From the NCBI GenBank assembly GCA_964007475.1, contig OZ023273.1, positions 122,373,812 through 122,437,811 of the forward strand: a stretch of 64,000 nucleotides of DNA, read 5' to 3'. Within the stretch, counting starts at the first letter, position 1. Each line of letters begins with the position of its first letter. Both the position numbers and the translations under genes were made by a program. The DNA comes from Hybos culiciformis. Taxonomy: Eukaryota; Arthropoda; Insecta; Diptera; Hybotidae. The notes beneath the pieces were generated by a model. The model made no database searches and was not told the DNA's origin. It saw only the letters and a program-made list of their open reading frames with translations. Positions 30,427 to 45,400 of the stretch are shown one piece after another.

Positions 30427-33400
30427 AACAAGTGCAGTGTAAAGGGTAAATAGATATATGTATTGTACATTTAACATTTTTATTGGTAAAAAAAATTATG
30501 ACTTAAAAATATTTTCTGAATTAAAAAAAAATACCCAAAAAAATGTATGTATAATTGTATATTTTCCATTTTCCATAATATTTTTACATAATTGTATAAA
30601 AATATAAATCAATTTTTTTTACCTTGTGTTTCAAAAACAAAAAATATCCTGACCTGAAATATATAATTATTATTAGAATCCTTAAAAAATACTTACTATT
30701 TAAGCATAAATTGAAAATTTAATGAATTTTAATAAACAAAAATTAATTCATTGAATATACGCCCCCCCATCAGAAATTTAAAGTGTAATAAAATCAAAGT
30801 TTACGAAAACAAACAAAAAAAAAATATATACTTATAAATAACCTATAAATTACTTTTTTAAGTTAAATTAATTTTGAAAAGCTAAAAACAGCAAAAAATT
30901 TATGTAAGAAATAAAGAAAAAAATTTATCAATTTAAAATAAAATTCCAAAAGTTAATTATAAATAAAAAACAGTATAAATATTATACATAACTATGGAAG
31001 TATTGTATATATCCTATAATTAAATTCTTTGGAATGAAAAAGGATATTTTTTTTTCTACAAACATTAAAATATTTCATATAGGACAAGAGCTTAAATGAT
31101 ATCCTGCCTTGAATTAAGCGTAAAAATCTATAAATAGAATATCAACTATGGGCAAAAAAAATTTCAAATTTATCAAAACTTTCAAATCAGTATTATTACA
31201 ACTTGATAACAAAAAAACAAAGCCTCATACTTTGATTTTAGCATTATTCTCAAGAACTATATTTTCGACTAAAAGAAAGGTGAATTTTTTTTTTTTTTGA
31301 TTTTTGTCAGATCTCGTCTCTTGATCGAAACAAAAAAAAAAAAGGATAAAAAATTCAAAATAAATAAATTTTCTTTCATAAAAGACACAAAATTTAAACA
31401 TAACCGATTTTTCATCACGGTCACAGAATTTGTACTTTAAAATTAAATTTATTAAAACTGATGAGAAATTGGTTTTTATTTTCAGAACAAATAAAAAAAA
31501 AGAAAAAATTTATATTGGAAGCTAATGTTGAGCACAGAAAAGTGGGTATATTCTACAACATAATGTATAGTATATAATGTTATATATACCATTATATTTG
31601 ATTAAGGATTTATTTTCATTTTTATAAGGAAAAATTATAATGAATAGATGAAAATTTATTGGAAAAACTTTTTCGTTTCGAAATTCTACACTGTTCAAAG
31701 TTTTGGTTATAATTTTAAGAAATTATTGTATGAAAATTTGAAATATATAATATTAATGTCAAACATGTTAATTATTTTATTAAAAATGATATAAAAATCA
31801 ACAAAAAAAAGTCAAAAATTGCATTTCGTTCCATTAGCTTCATTAGCATTCTGTACATACTATATGTACTTTTGTAAAAGTTAAACACAATTATTTATGG
31901 TCTGAAAAATTAATTTAACACAAGATCACAAGTAATTAAAATATATTGATATCTGTTCACTTTTGAACAAGACACTTTAAGAACACATGAAGTGTAGAGT
32001 GATAATTTTGTAGCTGTCATAAAACACTTTACTGAAGATACACTTTTATTAATTTGAAATATAACACTTTAAATGAATTAGTAAGTATAATGAAATATTT
32101 TTCAAATATTAAAAATTTTAAGAAGATTTTTCACTTAAATGAATATAAATTTATGACTAATATTTAGAGATGTTTATTATATATAAAAAAATTCTCAGAT
32201 CACGATTGAAAAATTTAACAACACTTTTGTTGAAAATTAAATTTAAAAAGTTAGAAAATTATTTTGGTAAAAAGTTATGCATTGGACCAATGAAAAAATT
32301 TCAACAAAAATTAAAAATTGAAATCAATTCTTGCATATATATTTTTCAATTTTCAAATATAAAAAAAATATAAGAATATTGAGTTTATAAATGTAATTTT
32401 AACAAAAATCAAGTAGAAAAAATATTGATGTTTGCACCTCATTGAAAATTAAATTTTTTTTTTGTTAAATAAATGTGATTAAATTTGTAGTTTTTATATA
32501 ATAGTTAATAAGAAATAAGTATGTATAATATATGTAGTTTATTAGGCTAAAACTGGGTAATGGTAGTAGGTGAAATCAGACTTTGATAATCACCTTTTTA
32601 ACAACCCGTACGCTTGAATATAAAATAAAAAACAGTTTAATATAAAATATTTAATTACATAACTGCGATATTAGGCTTTGGGAATGTATAATAGGGGTTG
32701 CTTGTTTTGAACTTGTACTACTTGCCGCATGATGTCTTTGTGGCAACTGTGATTTCACATGTGGCATAACCTCACTATGTTATACGTTATATCCATAAAC
32801 AAAATATATCTAGACTTGCATTTAAAGAAAAAAAATTCAGCACAAAATTGAAAACATATGAGTGTGCTTTTTTGAACGTAATTTTTTTTTTGTAGTAAAC
32901 TTTTGTATAGGTTTAAATATAAATACAAAATACATAAAATGCTGAAACTGAAAATCTACCAGACAAGACAAGACTAAAAATTATTTCGCGGCAGAAATTC
33001 AATAAATTGATATTATTTTATGGTTTGTGAAAAATCTAATTTATTTTAATTTCAATTTTTATGTTACAAGTACATATAAAATGTGTGTGTATATGAAATT
33101 ACTTTGGTTTTTTTTTGTTTAATAAAAATGTAACACAAATACCTAATTTGGTTTTAGAATTTTCTTAGTATTATTTTTTTATTTATACTATCCTCGTGAT
33201 TTTACTTTACTATGTACATACTTTCTGAAATTTTATTATGTTTTTTTCTTTCTTGCAAATAAATTTATTTTTAATTTAATTTAAATAAAAATTAATAATA
33301 ATAATATTTAGGTATTTGAAGTTTTTATTTATTGCTGCACGGATACTCTTATACTCATTCCCTAAATTTTACAAAAAATAACAACAAATTTAAACAAAAT

Positions 33401-36400
33401 TAATGTCAGATAACATATGAGTGGGTCTTTTTGACTTCAAAATTTGCTAAAATAATAATCTCAAAATCCCATATGAAAAAAAGAGAAAAAAGATGTTATT
33501 GCCAGTCTATATCTATTTCGTCTATGGTTATATCCCATTAAACTAATTGTCGTTGAATTGTATTTCTTTATATATAAAGTAAACAATTTCGTTTATGATA
33601 TAAACTCAAGATGGTAAATTCATTCGTTTCGGCACAATTAGCATGATTTACATTAAAAATTTCTTTTAGTTCTCAAAAGATTATTTGGAATACTTTCAGC
33701 TTTTATATCTCTGCCATCAACAGAGTTTCAAAAATCATTTTCTGAAGCGTTCTGAAGGTTTGCATATGACCGAACTTTTCCCATACATTATTTATAATAT
33801 GAAATTAAAATTAAATTATACGATTTGGTTTAAAAGTGGTTTTCTTGATTTTTAGGTAAATTTTTATACAATCAAAGAAATTATTTTGACTTGAAGAAAT
33901 ACTAACGAGCCTTGCCTACAATTTTTTGAACCCGTCAAATACGATAAATGAACATTTTGTAATTCGTAGATTTATTTTATTTGTCCTTGAATGTTATTTT
34001 CATCAAAGTGTAAATGTACAGAAAATCATAAGTTAAGGTATGCATAAATGTAATTTTTTTTTATTATTAATTTAAAACCGTAATCAAGAATATAAGACGA
34101 CCTTTTATTGCACCTGACACCTTTTTGTTTGTTTGGATCAATATTTTGATTGGAAGGTGGTGTACAGTAGGATTTTATTGAACCCCATAATGTATTAAAA
34201 ACAAAATTTGCCTTTTGAAAAAAAAAGAAGAAATTAAATGACTACATTGAAAGAAATTTCGGTTTAATAAATGTAAAAAAGTTTTATTATTAAGAATATC
34301 TGAAAATGATGAAAAAAGTTTGGTAAAAAAAAATTGTCAGTAATTTCATCAAAATGAAAGACATTTTTATGTAGTATTTAAAACAAATATTTTTTTTGTC
34401 TACAACATATCATAGCAGGAATGTAAAGTAAGTAACACTAAAGTTATCAACGTATGAAAAGTTTTAAGTCGCATTGCCGTTAATGATTGCGAGACTTGTG
34501 AGAAACTTGTGGGAAAAACTTTCAAACGCATAGTTGTTGATTTTCAATTTATTTCAACGTTTTGTTTATATACTTAATTCTTTAGAATACATTATATTAT
34601 ATGAATTGGATTACCAATTGATCACTAATCATTGTGGTTGTCTTACCATTTTTGATGAAAAGTGACTCATAGTGCATACTGCTGGTACAATTATATAAAT
34701 GTACTGATAGTACATACTGATAGTACAATCATACAAATATCAATTACAAGATTTTTAAGAATTTAAAAAAAAAAAAATATTTTGCACAAGCAATCAAAAA
34801 ATATTATGACTGCAATCAACATAATTTTCTCACAATGATTTGTAGAAAGTATGTATTTGCTCAAGTTGCATGAATTTTTGCATAGTAATTAAAAAAATTA
34901 TTTTTCTTTATTTTTGTAATTTTCTCGCTAAAGTGAATTTCTTGTAGTCTAAGCTTTAGAATACAAAAAATAAATATACTAATACATTTTTAAATCGAAC
35001 GCCATTTTTCAGTTTTTTGATATAAAGAATATAACCAATTATAGTTTTCCAATTTAGATTTAGAAAAAATATCATCAAAATCCGCCGTGACATTGTTAAA
35101 CAATACTCTATCACGCTTTTTAATTTTACTCCGCTGAATAACGCCAATGCCACTACACTATGACAGCCAACGCTAGGTAAAGAATTACTCAAAATTATAA
35201 AGGTTGTTGAAATTATTGAAAAATTAAAAAAACCTATTTAATGTCGCCATAACAGATCTTCTGCAATAGGGTTTTTCAATTCTTCATATGTAAAATTTTA
35301 TCAATGTAGTTTGAAATCCTCAAATGTCTCATTTAGTGATTTCTAATTGTTTTGACGCAAGTAGAAACGTGATCCATGCTAGGTAATTGATATTTTTGAA
35401 GAATACATATGATTCATTTATAACAATAATTAATTGGGAAAAACACGAAACCTTATAGTTAGTTAAGATGAGGCACTTGTCCGCCATAAAATTAACCTCA
35501 ATAAAATATATAATGTAAGTGTGCATATTTGTTTAAAATTTATTTTTTAAATTTTTTTATAAAGCGAGACATGTTATTCTTTTATTTAATTATGCAAACA
35601 AAATTTTAATTGTTAAAATGAGTTTGATATAAAATGATTTTGAACTTCAAAGTTTTCTTTTGAGAATTTTTATTAATGCAGAAAAAATCCTTTAGCATAT
35701 TTTTGTGTCCCCATGAGAAAATCCCATTTTTTTTAATTTTTTTTATCTTTATGAATTTTTTTTTCTTTTTCAGTTGTCCAGACACTTTGTATACATAAAT
35801 AATTAAGCTTAATAAAAACAGTAAAATAACAAATAAATATAATGCAAATTTTTTATATCTTTACTATGTTACAAACAAAAATGTACGTTACACAATGATT
35901 GTAATGAAGTATTTCATTCTGAAGGTGTTTTTGTTGTATATATAAAAAACATGCTTAATACATAATATAATATGTAAAATAATAAATAAGATAAATTTAA
36001 ATTTATGTTTCAGTTTTATATTTTGTTATTACATACATAAAATACAATTTTTTTTTTTTTAATAAAAAATAATAAAATTTAATAATTATTCATCTTTTTG
36101 ATGTTCATAGTATCTTTAGTTTTAAGTTAGTGCTTTGATATAATTTTTGGATACTTAAAAAAACATTCCTAAAGTAGATTAGGAAATAGTAATTTAAAGT
36201 TTTAAGATTCAGGTTGCTTTATTGCTTTAGTTTTGATTGCTCAAAATGACTTATTACACACTTTTATTTTTAAATGTCGTTCTTATTGTGTCTTTTTGGC
36301 TAACTCAAATTTAAATTATTTTAGAAAAGACCTCACTTTTTATTAGATATATAGAATTTTAACCCGTTTAAAGTTTTGATATTTTGGCCAATGATTTTAT

Positions 36401-39400
36401 GTTATCTGTTATACAACATCAATAACACTTTTCATTTCAAACTTTTTTTAAATTATCAATTTAAAATTAAAACTTAATACGATTTCTATGATTTAAGTTT
36501 TCTTCAAAATATTATGTAAAATCTATAAATAATTTTTCATATCACGATAATTCTATTATATAACTCTAAACTTTTGCTAAGAACTAAAAATCAAAAAAGT
36601 TAAAAAACTTAATATATGGTATTAAAGTTTTCATATTTTCTATTGGAAATATCTTTAGGTTAACCTCACTACGGTTAAAACTAAATTTCGGCCGTAAAAA
36701 ATATCTCTAAAATTTATTTCCTTTTATTGCAATTAGTTCTTCCTGTTTATTTAATAAATAAACTCAGAGTATAAGTTTGTTATTTTATTATTATTATTAT
36801 ATTTTATATTTTTTTTTTTTTTTGATATTTTCCTACAAAAAAGGAAAACTCTACACATAAAAAAGAAATTTTCTCGATTCCCCTTAAAAAAATTTGGGAT
36901 ATTTTTTTTGATGCGCAATCTCAATTAAATCGGTAAAAATTATAAAACCTCCTTGGTATCGAAATTGTCTATTCGAAATAAAAATGTTAAATCGAAAATA
37001 TGTATATGGCAACGGTTTTAAAACCGTTTATGATAAATTTATTTTCGCATATCTAAAATATTTTTAATACAAATAATATTCTATTTTTGTACTGGATTAT
37101 AATTTTGACCAAAAAGGTATAATGAATTTTCCCATATAAAAAAAAAAAAAACAGAAAATATTATTTTTATCATTATCGAAGAGGTTTTTGGTGTGAAAAT
37201 TTATCAAATTTATATTTTATAAGGTTTATATATGAAACAAAAGAGATAAATAAAATATAGCTTTATCATTTAATTTTCTGGATTTTAAAAATCTAATATA
37301 TATAATTTTTTATTTTGTAAAATCTAAACTAAACGGATTGGTTACAAGTTATAACGAGAAAATAGATTGTCATGTGGTGACATATAAAAAATATTTTCTT
37401 AAAAAAACAGATGAGAAAAAATTTAGATTATTATTATATGCACAACACACAAGTTTTTAATTTCATTTTTATTTATTTAGGTCATGGAGTGTGTAGGTAC
37501 TTCTTTTGAATCAAGTTTTTTTTTCTTTCTTAAATCGAAAGCACAGACTACATGACAATACATGATTTTATGGAAATATTTTGAGGACTGAACTTTGGAC
37601 TATAATAAAATAATTAATTTCTTGATTCAAACTGATTCTGATGGGCATAATAATTAGTATTTTGTGTTAACAATGTATTATTTTAATTTTTGATGAAAGA
37701 TTAAAGGCTTTCTAATGGAGATTGTGGATAGTATATTAAAGTAGAAAATTCTTTTATTTCATCAAATTTGAATAATATTTCAGCATGCTGAAAACCTGAT
37801 TGTGAAAGTAAAATATATAAATAATAATTAAGTTTTTTTTTGTAAATTTTTCTTAAATATAAAACATAAAAAATTAAATTAAGTTGGTTAAAGCCTAGGC
37901 TAAGTTAAAACTCTTAAAAAATACTGTAATGCAATATTAAATAAAAATGTTTATATGTATATAAAATGAATTATAAAAATTATCAAAAAATTGAAATTAG
38001 TTCAATTAGTGATTTAATTTATAAATTTTATTTTCCTAATGTAAAATGCGAAATTGCGTGATATAAACACTATGACTAATAATGTAATTTAACCGAAATG
38101 TAATGGTTTTTTGATTTGTGTAACCAATTCAATTAATATAAAATACCAATGTTAAAATAAAAGAATAAATTACATATAGTATTCACTTATAAAGGGTATT
38201 TGTAGAGTTAGTATTTTTCTGAAATATATTATACAAATTCCAAGATTATACGACTCAGTACACAGAAATTACAAGCGAAAGCCCATTCATAATTTTGTTT
38301 ATTATCGCATAGTTCAGTTCATTTTAATTAAATAAATAATTTTTTATGTCGACATTTTTTCATCAAGAAACCATCAGGATTTCCAGAATTTTAGAGAAAA
38401 TAAAAATTCAGTTTTAGGCGTTGAATTTTCTCAAATTAAAATATATTATTAATAATAATTATTGAGGGTTTTTTTTCATTAAACATTAGATATAAACTTA
38501 AGATATTACCATGATATAGTTCATCCCTAGAGAACAATTTATTAATAAAATTTTATTTAACCCCAAAAGGTTTACAACCTTCATTTCATTAAACAAAGGA
38601 AGAATATATAAGATATATATATATATCTTTTAGTTCGAAACTTTAAACTACATAATTTTTATTGGTTTCTATGTAATTCATTCATATAATATGTACAATT
38701 TGAGTAAAGAAAAATAAAATAAAAATAATAGAATTGGAAAGGCCGAAAATGTATGTAAAATGAAATAACAAAAGAAAACATTGATTAAGTGGTCTGTAAA
38801 ATAACAGGGTATTTTCATTATTTTGATAAAGGAACAGATAAAACTTAAAGGAAAATTTTGAGAAACTATAGAAATTTTTAAATTATGTATGTTTAAATTT
38901 TTTTAGTATATACAAATATGCAGTAATATGTGTAATGTGATGTACATAAATATAGTACCAATATGAAATTATGGGTCAAGAACACTTCAAGAAATTATTA
39001 TTCTAAGAATTATAAAACCTATAATCCTATGATCATTTTATACATATAATATAATAATCTTACACATATTATACGAATTAATTGATTATTTTTTTAAGAA
39101 CAAAAACAATTTATTAAGTTAAGCAAACATTAGAATAATCTTATATTTATTTCCAATATGCATTAGGTATTTATGTAATTTGATTATTTAAATAAATCTG
39201 AGAAATTTCACAAAACATATGTTAATTTAGTATTTTTAAAATATACTGAGGCCAAAATTAAATCTTTCTTTCTGTTGTCTTTTTTGATGTTTAATTCTAA
39301 TCGATAGAAGTTAATTTAATTAAAACTAGTATGTATAAGCTTACAAATGTTCAAATTCTTGATGTTAATATTTCTTTGCACTTACAGTATAGTACAGGAC

Positions 39401-42400
39401 GAAAGTGTCGATGTACATATGGTAAAACTTTCCAATAAGTTGTATCAGTTACATTCTCAGATATGAACTTGGACTAAATCTTCTAAGATTTTGAATATTT
39501 TATTGTAGCTAATTACAAATAAAGAGTGAAATTGATTTCTGATTAAATACATTTAGCGAATATTAACACTCTGTAAATACCTACTATGTAAGAGTATTTA
39601 ATATCTCAACACTTCAAGTGTAGAATTGAATAGTTGTTGGTTTTATAGGATATTATTATTATTATTTTTTTTTATAATTTTGTAATGTAATACCATCATT
39701 ATAAAGCACAATTTCCTTTTAATTTCCATAGAATAAAAGATTATGTTTCCTTTCGTTTTCTTGACCATTAACTTAAAAGGAGTTTTTTTTTATTTTTTAT
39801 TTTTCAATGAAATATGTTTTTATTATGTGTTTAAGTTTATTAGAACTTTCTCCGAAAACATAATAATTAATAATTATCAATTTCGAATGAAATAAAAAGT
39901 GCATCTCTAAACTAAAATTTTTTTTAATTTTTTTAGTAAAATTAAGTTAATTCTAAATAAATTCTGATGAAAACCTATTCAAATAAAATGTTTGAATGAA
40001 TATGATAATGGAGCCAACATATATTAAACTAAGTTCATTTGATTCAGATAATGCATGTCATTTTGAAACAACTTCATTAATATTCTTGTGCTCAGGTTTT
40101 CTGTAAAAATGTTTCATCCTTAATAAACAAAGTTTAAATTATTTAATTTTTTTGACGGTAAATCATGTAAATTTTATAAGATATTTTTTTAATATTGTTC
40201 AAACGCTATTTTTCTAAAGTTTTAATTCAGCAATTAACATTTAACCTTGTTAATCGTACTATCATACTTCGATTTTCAATTTATCAGAAATTTTAATGTT
40301 TTTCCAATGTATTTTTGTGGAGGTATTTATTTATACAATTTTAACAGTGTGATCGGTAGTTTCATTCAATGAACGCAAATAATACTTTTAAGCACATAAA
40401 AAAAATTTCAAATAAACGAAAAATTAATTTAAAAATTTTTGAAGGATAAAATGGATAAACTAACTATACAACACTCTTTCTTTTTGTTGTATGTATTCTT
40501 GATAATTTATTAAGTTTCAGATAACCATAAAATCTGAAGGTAAAGTTTTTCATAAGTTGAGTAATGCTCCTCCAACTCTCGTCTCTGGAACAAAAAAAAA
40601 AAAAAGAATAATAATGGCAAAAATGATTTTAAGTGATTGAGTTATAAAGACTATTTATAAATTCATGAGAGAAAGGTTTAAAATTCATTTTTCACACAGA
40701 CAAGAAATCATATTTTCTTTAATGATATTCTGGTTTTTCTTCTTTTTTTTTTTTTTAGTAGTTTTATGGTTATACAATATTTATTATATTTTTAATGTTA
40801 AACAAAGTGAAAGTGTAATTTCCGTAAATTTTCTTCTAATAGAAAATATTATGATGATATTATACCCATTAAATTATTATTTTGTTTTTGAGAAGAAATT
40901 TACGCTTTCTTGAAGCGAGAAAAACCGAATTTAAATTTAATAGAATTTTTTATTTTATTTTTTTTTTTGGGTTTTCTTTTCCTTCTTAATAATATAATGT
41001 TAACATAAGCATAAACATATTTTATATACACTTTTACATACTCCAAAGGCGGGAATTCTTTCAATAGAAATTATGATGAATTTTAGCAATATTTTTCAAT
41101 TTTAAAAATAATTCGATAATTGCAATAGTTTGAGATTTGAAAACTAAAAATGAACTTTCTTCTTAACTTTTTGACTACGTATAGCGATGTGTACATTGAT
41201 TTTTTTCTATGAGCCAAATTTTTACTTTCATTCCCCGAATGATTATTTTGTATTTGTTTTCAAATCTTGAAAAAATGGTAAAAATTCATATTGAACCAAT
41301 AATGTGCTTAAATAAAGCTAACAGACATAAAAAGTTGGATTATAGTTGATAATGATACATTATAGCAGGTGGTATTGCCAACTTGCTTATCCATCTCAGG
41401 ACAGAAACGGGTATTTGAAATTTATTTCTCATTTTTCATTACTACGATTGGAATACATGTTACGCTCATCATTCCTCGATCATAGGTCCGCGTCCGACTA
41501 ACTTGTTTATACAATGTAAAAGGTTTTTTTCAATGACGACGACTATCTTAATATTTCGAAAAAGCCAATTGTAATCTGAACTCTGAAAGTTCAACTGATT
41601 ACAATAATTTTGGCCACAAATATTTTATTTTAATTATCACTGACCTTTACAAAATTTGCTGAACAAAAATATAAATTCAGAAATTAAAAATTCGAAAAAA
41701 CAAAAAAAAAAAAAAATAATTTTTTTTTTATTTTGTATGGATGGAATATGAATGTATGTTTGTTGAAAAAAAATGCCTAAGTATTTTATTTTAATGAATT
41801 TCTTTTGTTGTTCAGTAATTATTAGGGACATCCTTTTATTATTTTTATGGTTTCGTCCTTTTTGTGTTCAGTTTTTTTTTTTTTTTTGCTTCTCTCAAAT
41901 GTGATTGAAATACACAAAATATTTCCGTTCTTTTTATATTGTTTTCGCAATATTAATAAATATAAAAACTAAAGCCTTCGTCGAAAGTCATTAACCCTTT
42001 TTAATTTGTTGCATCCCTTTTTAATGATAAATCAAATTCAAATTTTTGCCCAAAAAATATTTATATATATTTATATTTTTTTTTTTTATTTAAATTATAA
42101 ATACATAAAAATTTATCTATAAGATTTTCATTTTCATATTAAACCAAGAAAAAAAAAAAAAATAAAACAAAAATATTCTTTCAATTAAAAACATAAAAAA
42201 AAAAATTTTCCATCCTTAATTTTTATTAAAAATTAAATTTTGGTTTTCCTTTTTATGCAAATTTTTATTTTTTTTGCGACGTAATTACGATAGATTAAAT
42301 CATTTTGTCTCTTTTTTTTTTGCTGTTTTAAATTCAAGACCTTTTGTGAATTTATTGTTTAATCTATGAGAGGTTGTTTTTTAAATGATACCATTGGCAT

Positions 42401-45400
42401 TTGGCCCATTTTTTATTTTACTTTAGTTACGGCACAAAATTTTGATAGACATAAAAAATAATAAAATTTGTGGACGGAATAAAAAAAAATAGCTTGAATT
42501 AGAAATCTTAATTAGTAACTGTTTGTCAAAATCTTAGATTGACAAGACGTTCTCCTATGATTTCAAAAGGAGTCTTCTTTTTTGCCGAAGATATCATTTT
42601 TTGTCAAAATTTTTATTAGATTCTAAATTAAAACTTTTGTATAAAAGTAAGAAAATAACTTCTAACCAGTTGAAAGCTTCAACCTTCGAAATCTTAAGAA
42701 ACTCATAATTTAGTTTGAATGAGTCCTAATAGTTTAATAGTTAAACGGACTTAAGTGATGGAGTCTTCTTTCTTTGCGTTATTTCTTGAAATTCAATTTC
42801 GATAATGCTGGTTACAGAGTTGTATGCTTTTATTTATATATAATATGGTAAATATAATGTATTTATTCTTCACTTAACCGAAATGAAATAATACATTTTT
42901 CATTATTATGAAAATTTTCATTATAAGTTAAAAAATGTCTGTAAAAATTATTTCTAAAGAATATAATTGGTGTTAAAATAATTTTATTTCAAATTGAGTT
43001 ATTATCTCATATTTCTTAGTAATTAGTTTTACAATAATTCTTCTTTATTTAATAAGTTTTTGTTGGATTTTTATTTAATGATATTGAAAAATATCTAAAA
43101 ATCTTTTCCCCATAATTTAAAATGGATGAAATAAATCGTGCATTTAAAAGGTAGAAAAACAAAAGTTTTAGTGCAATTATATTTATGGTTTTTATGTTTC
43201 CTTTTTAGAAATTGAAAGTTATAATTTTATTTTCTTAATATTAATTATGTATAATATTAAAAGATGACTTATATTAAAAGCCAAGATTCATATAATTTTC
43301 AGATAAATTTTTGTTGGCTAGGAAATAATGAATTAACAATATTATTAGGTGTCTTAATATTACATTCAGGCTTAGTTTTTCAAGAACTTAATCATCTATT
43401 GGGTACCTATTATAACAATTTAAAATTTAGTGCAAGATTTAACGAAATTAATTACAAAACCAATCAAATTAATGATTAAAATGGTTTTTTATTACTGTTT
43501 AGCAGAATTTACCATAAGCAGACTCTCTAAATTGTCTAATTTTAAGAGTTTGAAAGTTAATTATATTATATATTTTTTTTCAATCATAAAATAATAAAAT
43601 TTCCCAAAAAGACATTTTCTGAAAAAAAAAAAAAAATTTAAATAGGAAAATGAAATTACCAAAATTTATTTCATATTTGGTTGGAGATTTTTATTTTATT
43701 TTTCACTTTTCATAACTTTTGTTTTTAATTACCCAACCAAAATATGTTTTGCAAAAATTTCTTCCAATTTTCAAAAGTACATTAAAAGTTAGAGGAAAGA
43801 CAATAACAATAAAATTTTTTTACTTTTGAAATTCAAAAAAAAAAAAAAAAGGAAAAGGTCTCCTTAATATTCAAAAAAAAAAAAAACAAAAAGGACATGG
43901 TACTACCGAATTATTTTTGAGCGTAATTCTAAGCACATTAAAAATATATATATTCAAAGAAATGTTTATATTTTTATTAAGATACATTTTTTGGTATGCT
44001 TATACAAGTATTCAATATTGTTTTTTAATTTCAATTTTACATTGACAACACTATGAAACAATTGTAGCTATAGACTATGAGCTTCTATTATCCTTTTGAT
44101 TGATTGTTTTTGTTTAATCGATTTTATTCACTTCGGAAATGAATTCACAAGTCGAATTTTATTTTCAAGAAATAAAGTTTCTTTTTGAATTCTGGACTCT
44201 TCAAAAACTTTCCATCAGAAATTGAAATTCATACTTCATACTTGATTCAAGCACCAGAAAAAGGACAATCTTCTTTAAGGATTTATTGAATTTTTTCTTC
44301 TTTGACTAAGGTTTTATAAGTTTCCCGTAAAAATATGATAATAATAAAGAAAAATTGGTATAAAATGACTTTTAATAAACTCGAATTTTTTATTTATTTT
44401 GATAATATTGGCAAGGACAATATTTTTTAGTCCTCGTTAATAAAGAATTCTTGTTTGAAAAAGAATGAAAAAAAAAAATAAAAAAAAAAATATCCTGGTG
44501 ACATAAATAAATATTTGGTTTTCTTCTATATGGTTGAATAAATTCAAAAAATATATATTTTTTAATGACCATATAAATAAATGGTGCGAAAACTTTAAGA
44601 AGATTCATTGTTCTTTTTTTTTTTTTAATTATATATTTTTTGAATTCGTATATATACTTTTTTTTTATTTTATTTTTTTCTTCAAATAATGATATAAAAA
44701 TTATGGTATTTTTTAAATAAATTAAAATAAATATTTATTTGACATTTATTCATTTCAATTTTTGTTTGAATAAAAAATAAAAATAAAATAAAAAAAAAAA
44801 ACAAAATATATAAAAAAGTTCATAAAATTTAAAGAATGGATGTGCTCTGACAGTTTTGCTGATTTGTTTAGAAATCTCTTAATAATTGATTATAATATTG
44901 AATTACCTACTAAGTGAATTTTTGTTTTTGTTTTAGTGTTTTTTTATAGACAATAAAAATTGATAATCATAAGTTTTACATAGAAAAGAAGGAAAAATTA
45001 ATTTTTTTTTTTAATGAAGCATTTAGAGTTAAGAAAATAGTTCTAAGGATGAAGAAAAAAATAATTGTTTTTTCGACTACAACTTCAAATTTATTTTTAT
45101 TCCTTGCCACAAATTTTGGTTTACGTACTTTTTTCACGAATGACATATAAGTAAAGCTTGTACATATTTTGATTATATAAGCTATATAAGCTATAATAAT
45201 AATTATAATATAATGTGAGAAGAAAAATCAATATTATAATTTATTAAATTTATCCTTTCAATATTTTATGAATTTATTTTATTCTTATATTATATTTATT
45301 TAATTTAAAACTTATTTGCAAATAAGAGAAATTTATATAATAAGTCTGACATTAGTAAAATTTAATATTAATTTTTTGTATTTGCTATGATATTTTTATA

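Noticed and set aside
43264..43479. 71-codon plus frame, the most protein-like in the desert by eye
   Set aside because: No recognisable domain, no conserved start or splice context, and AT-driven composition; could not be supported.
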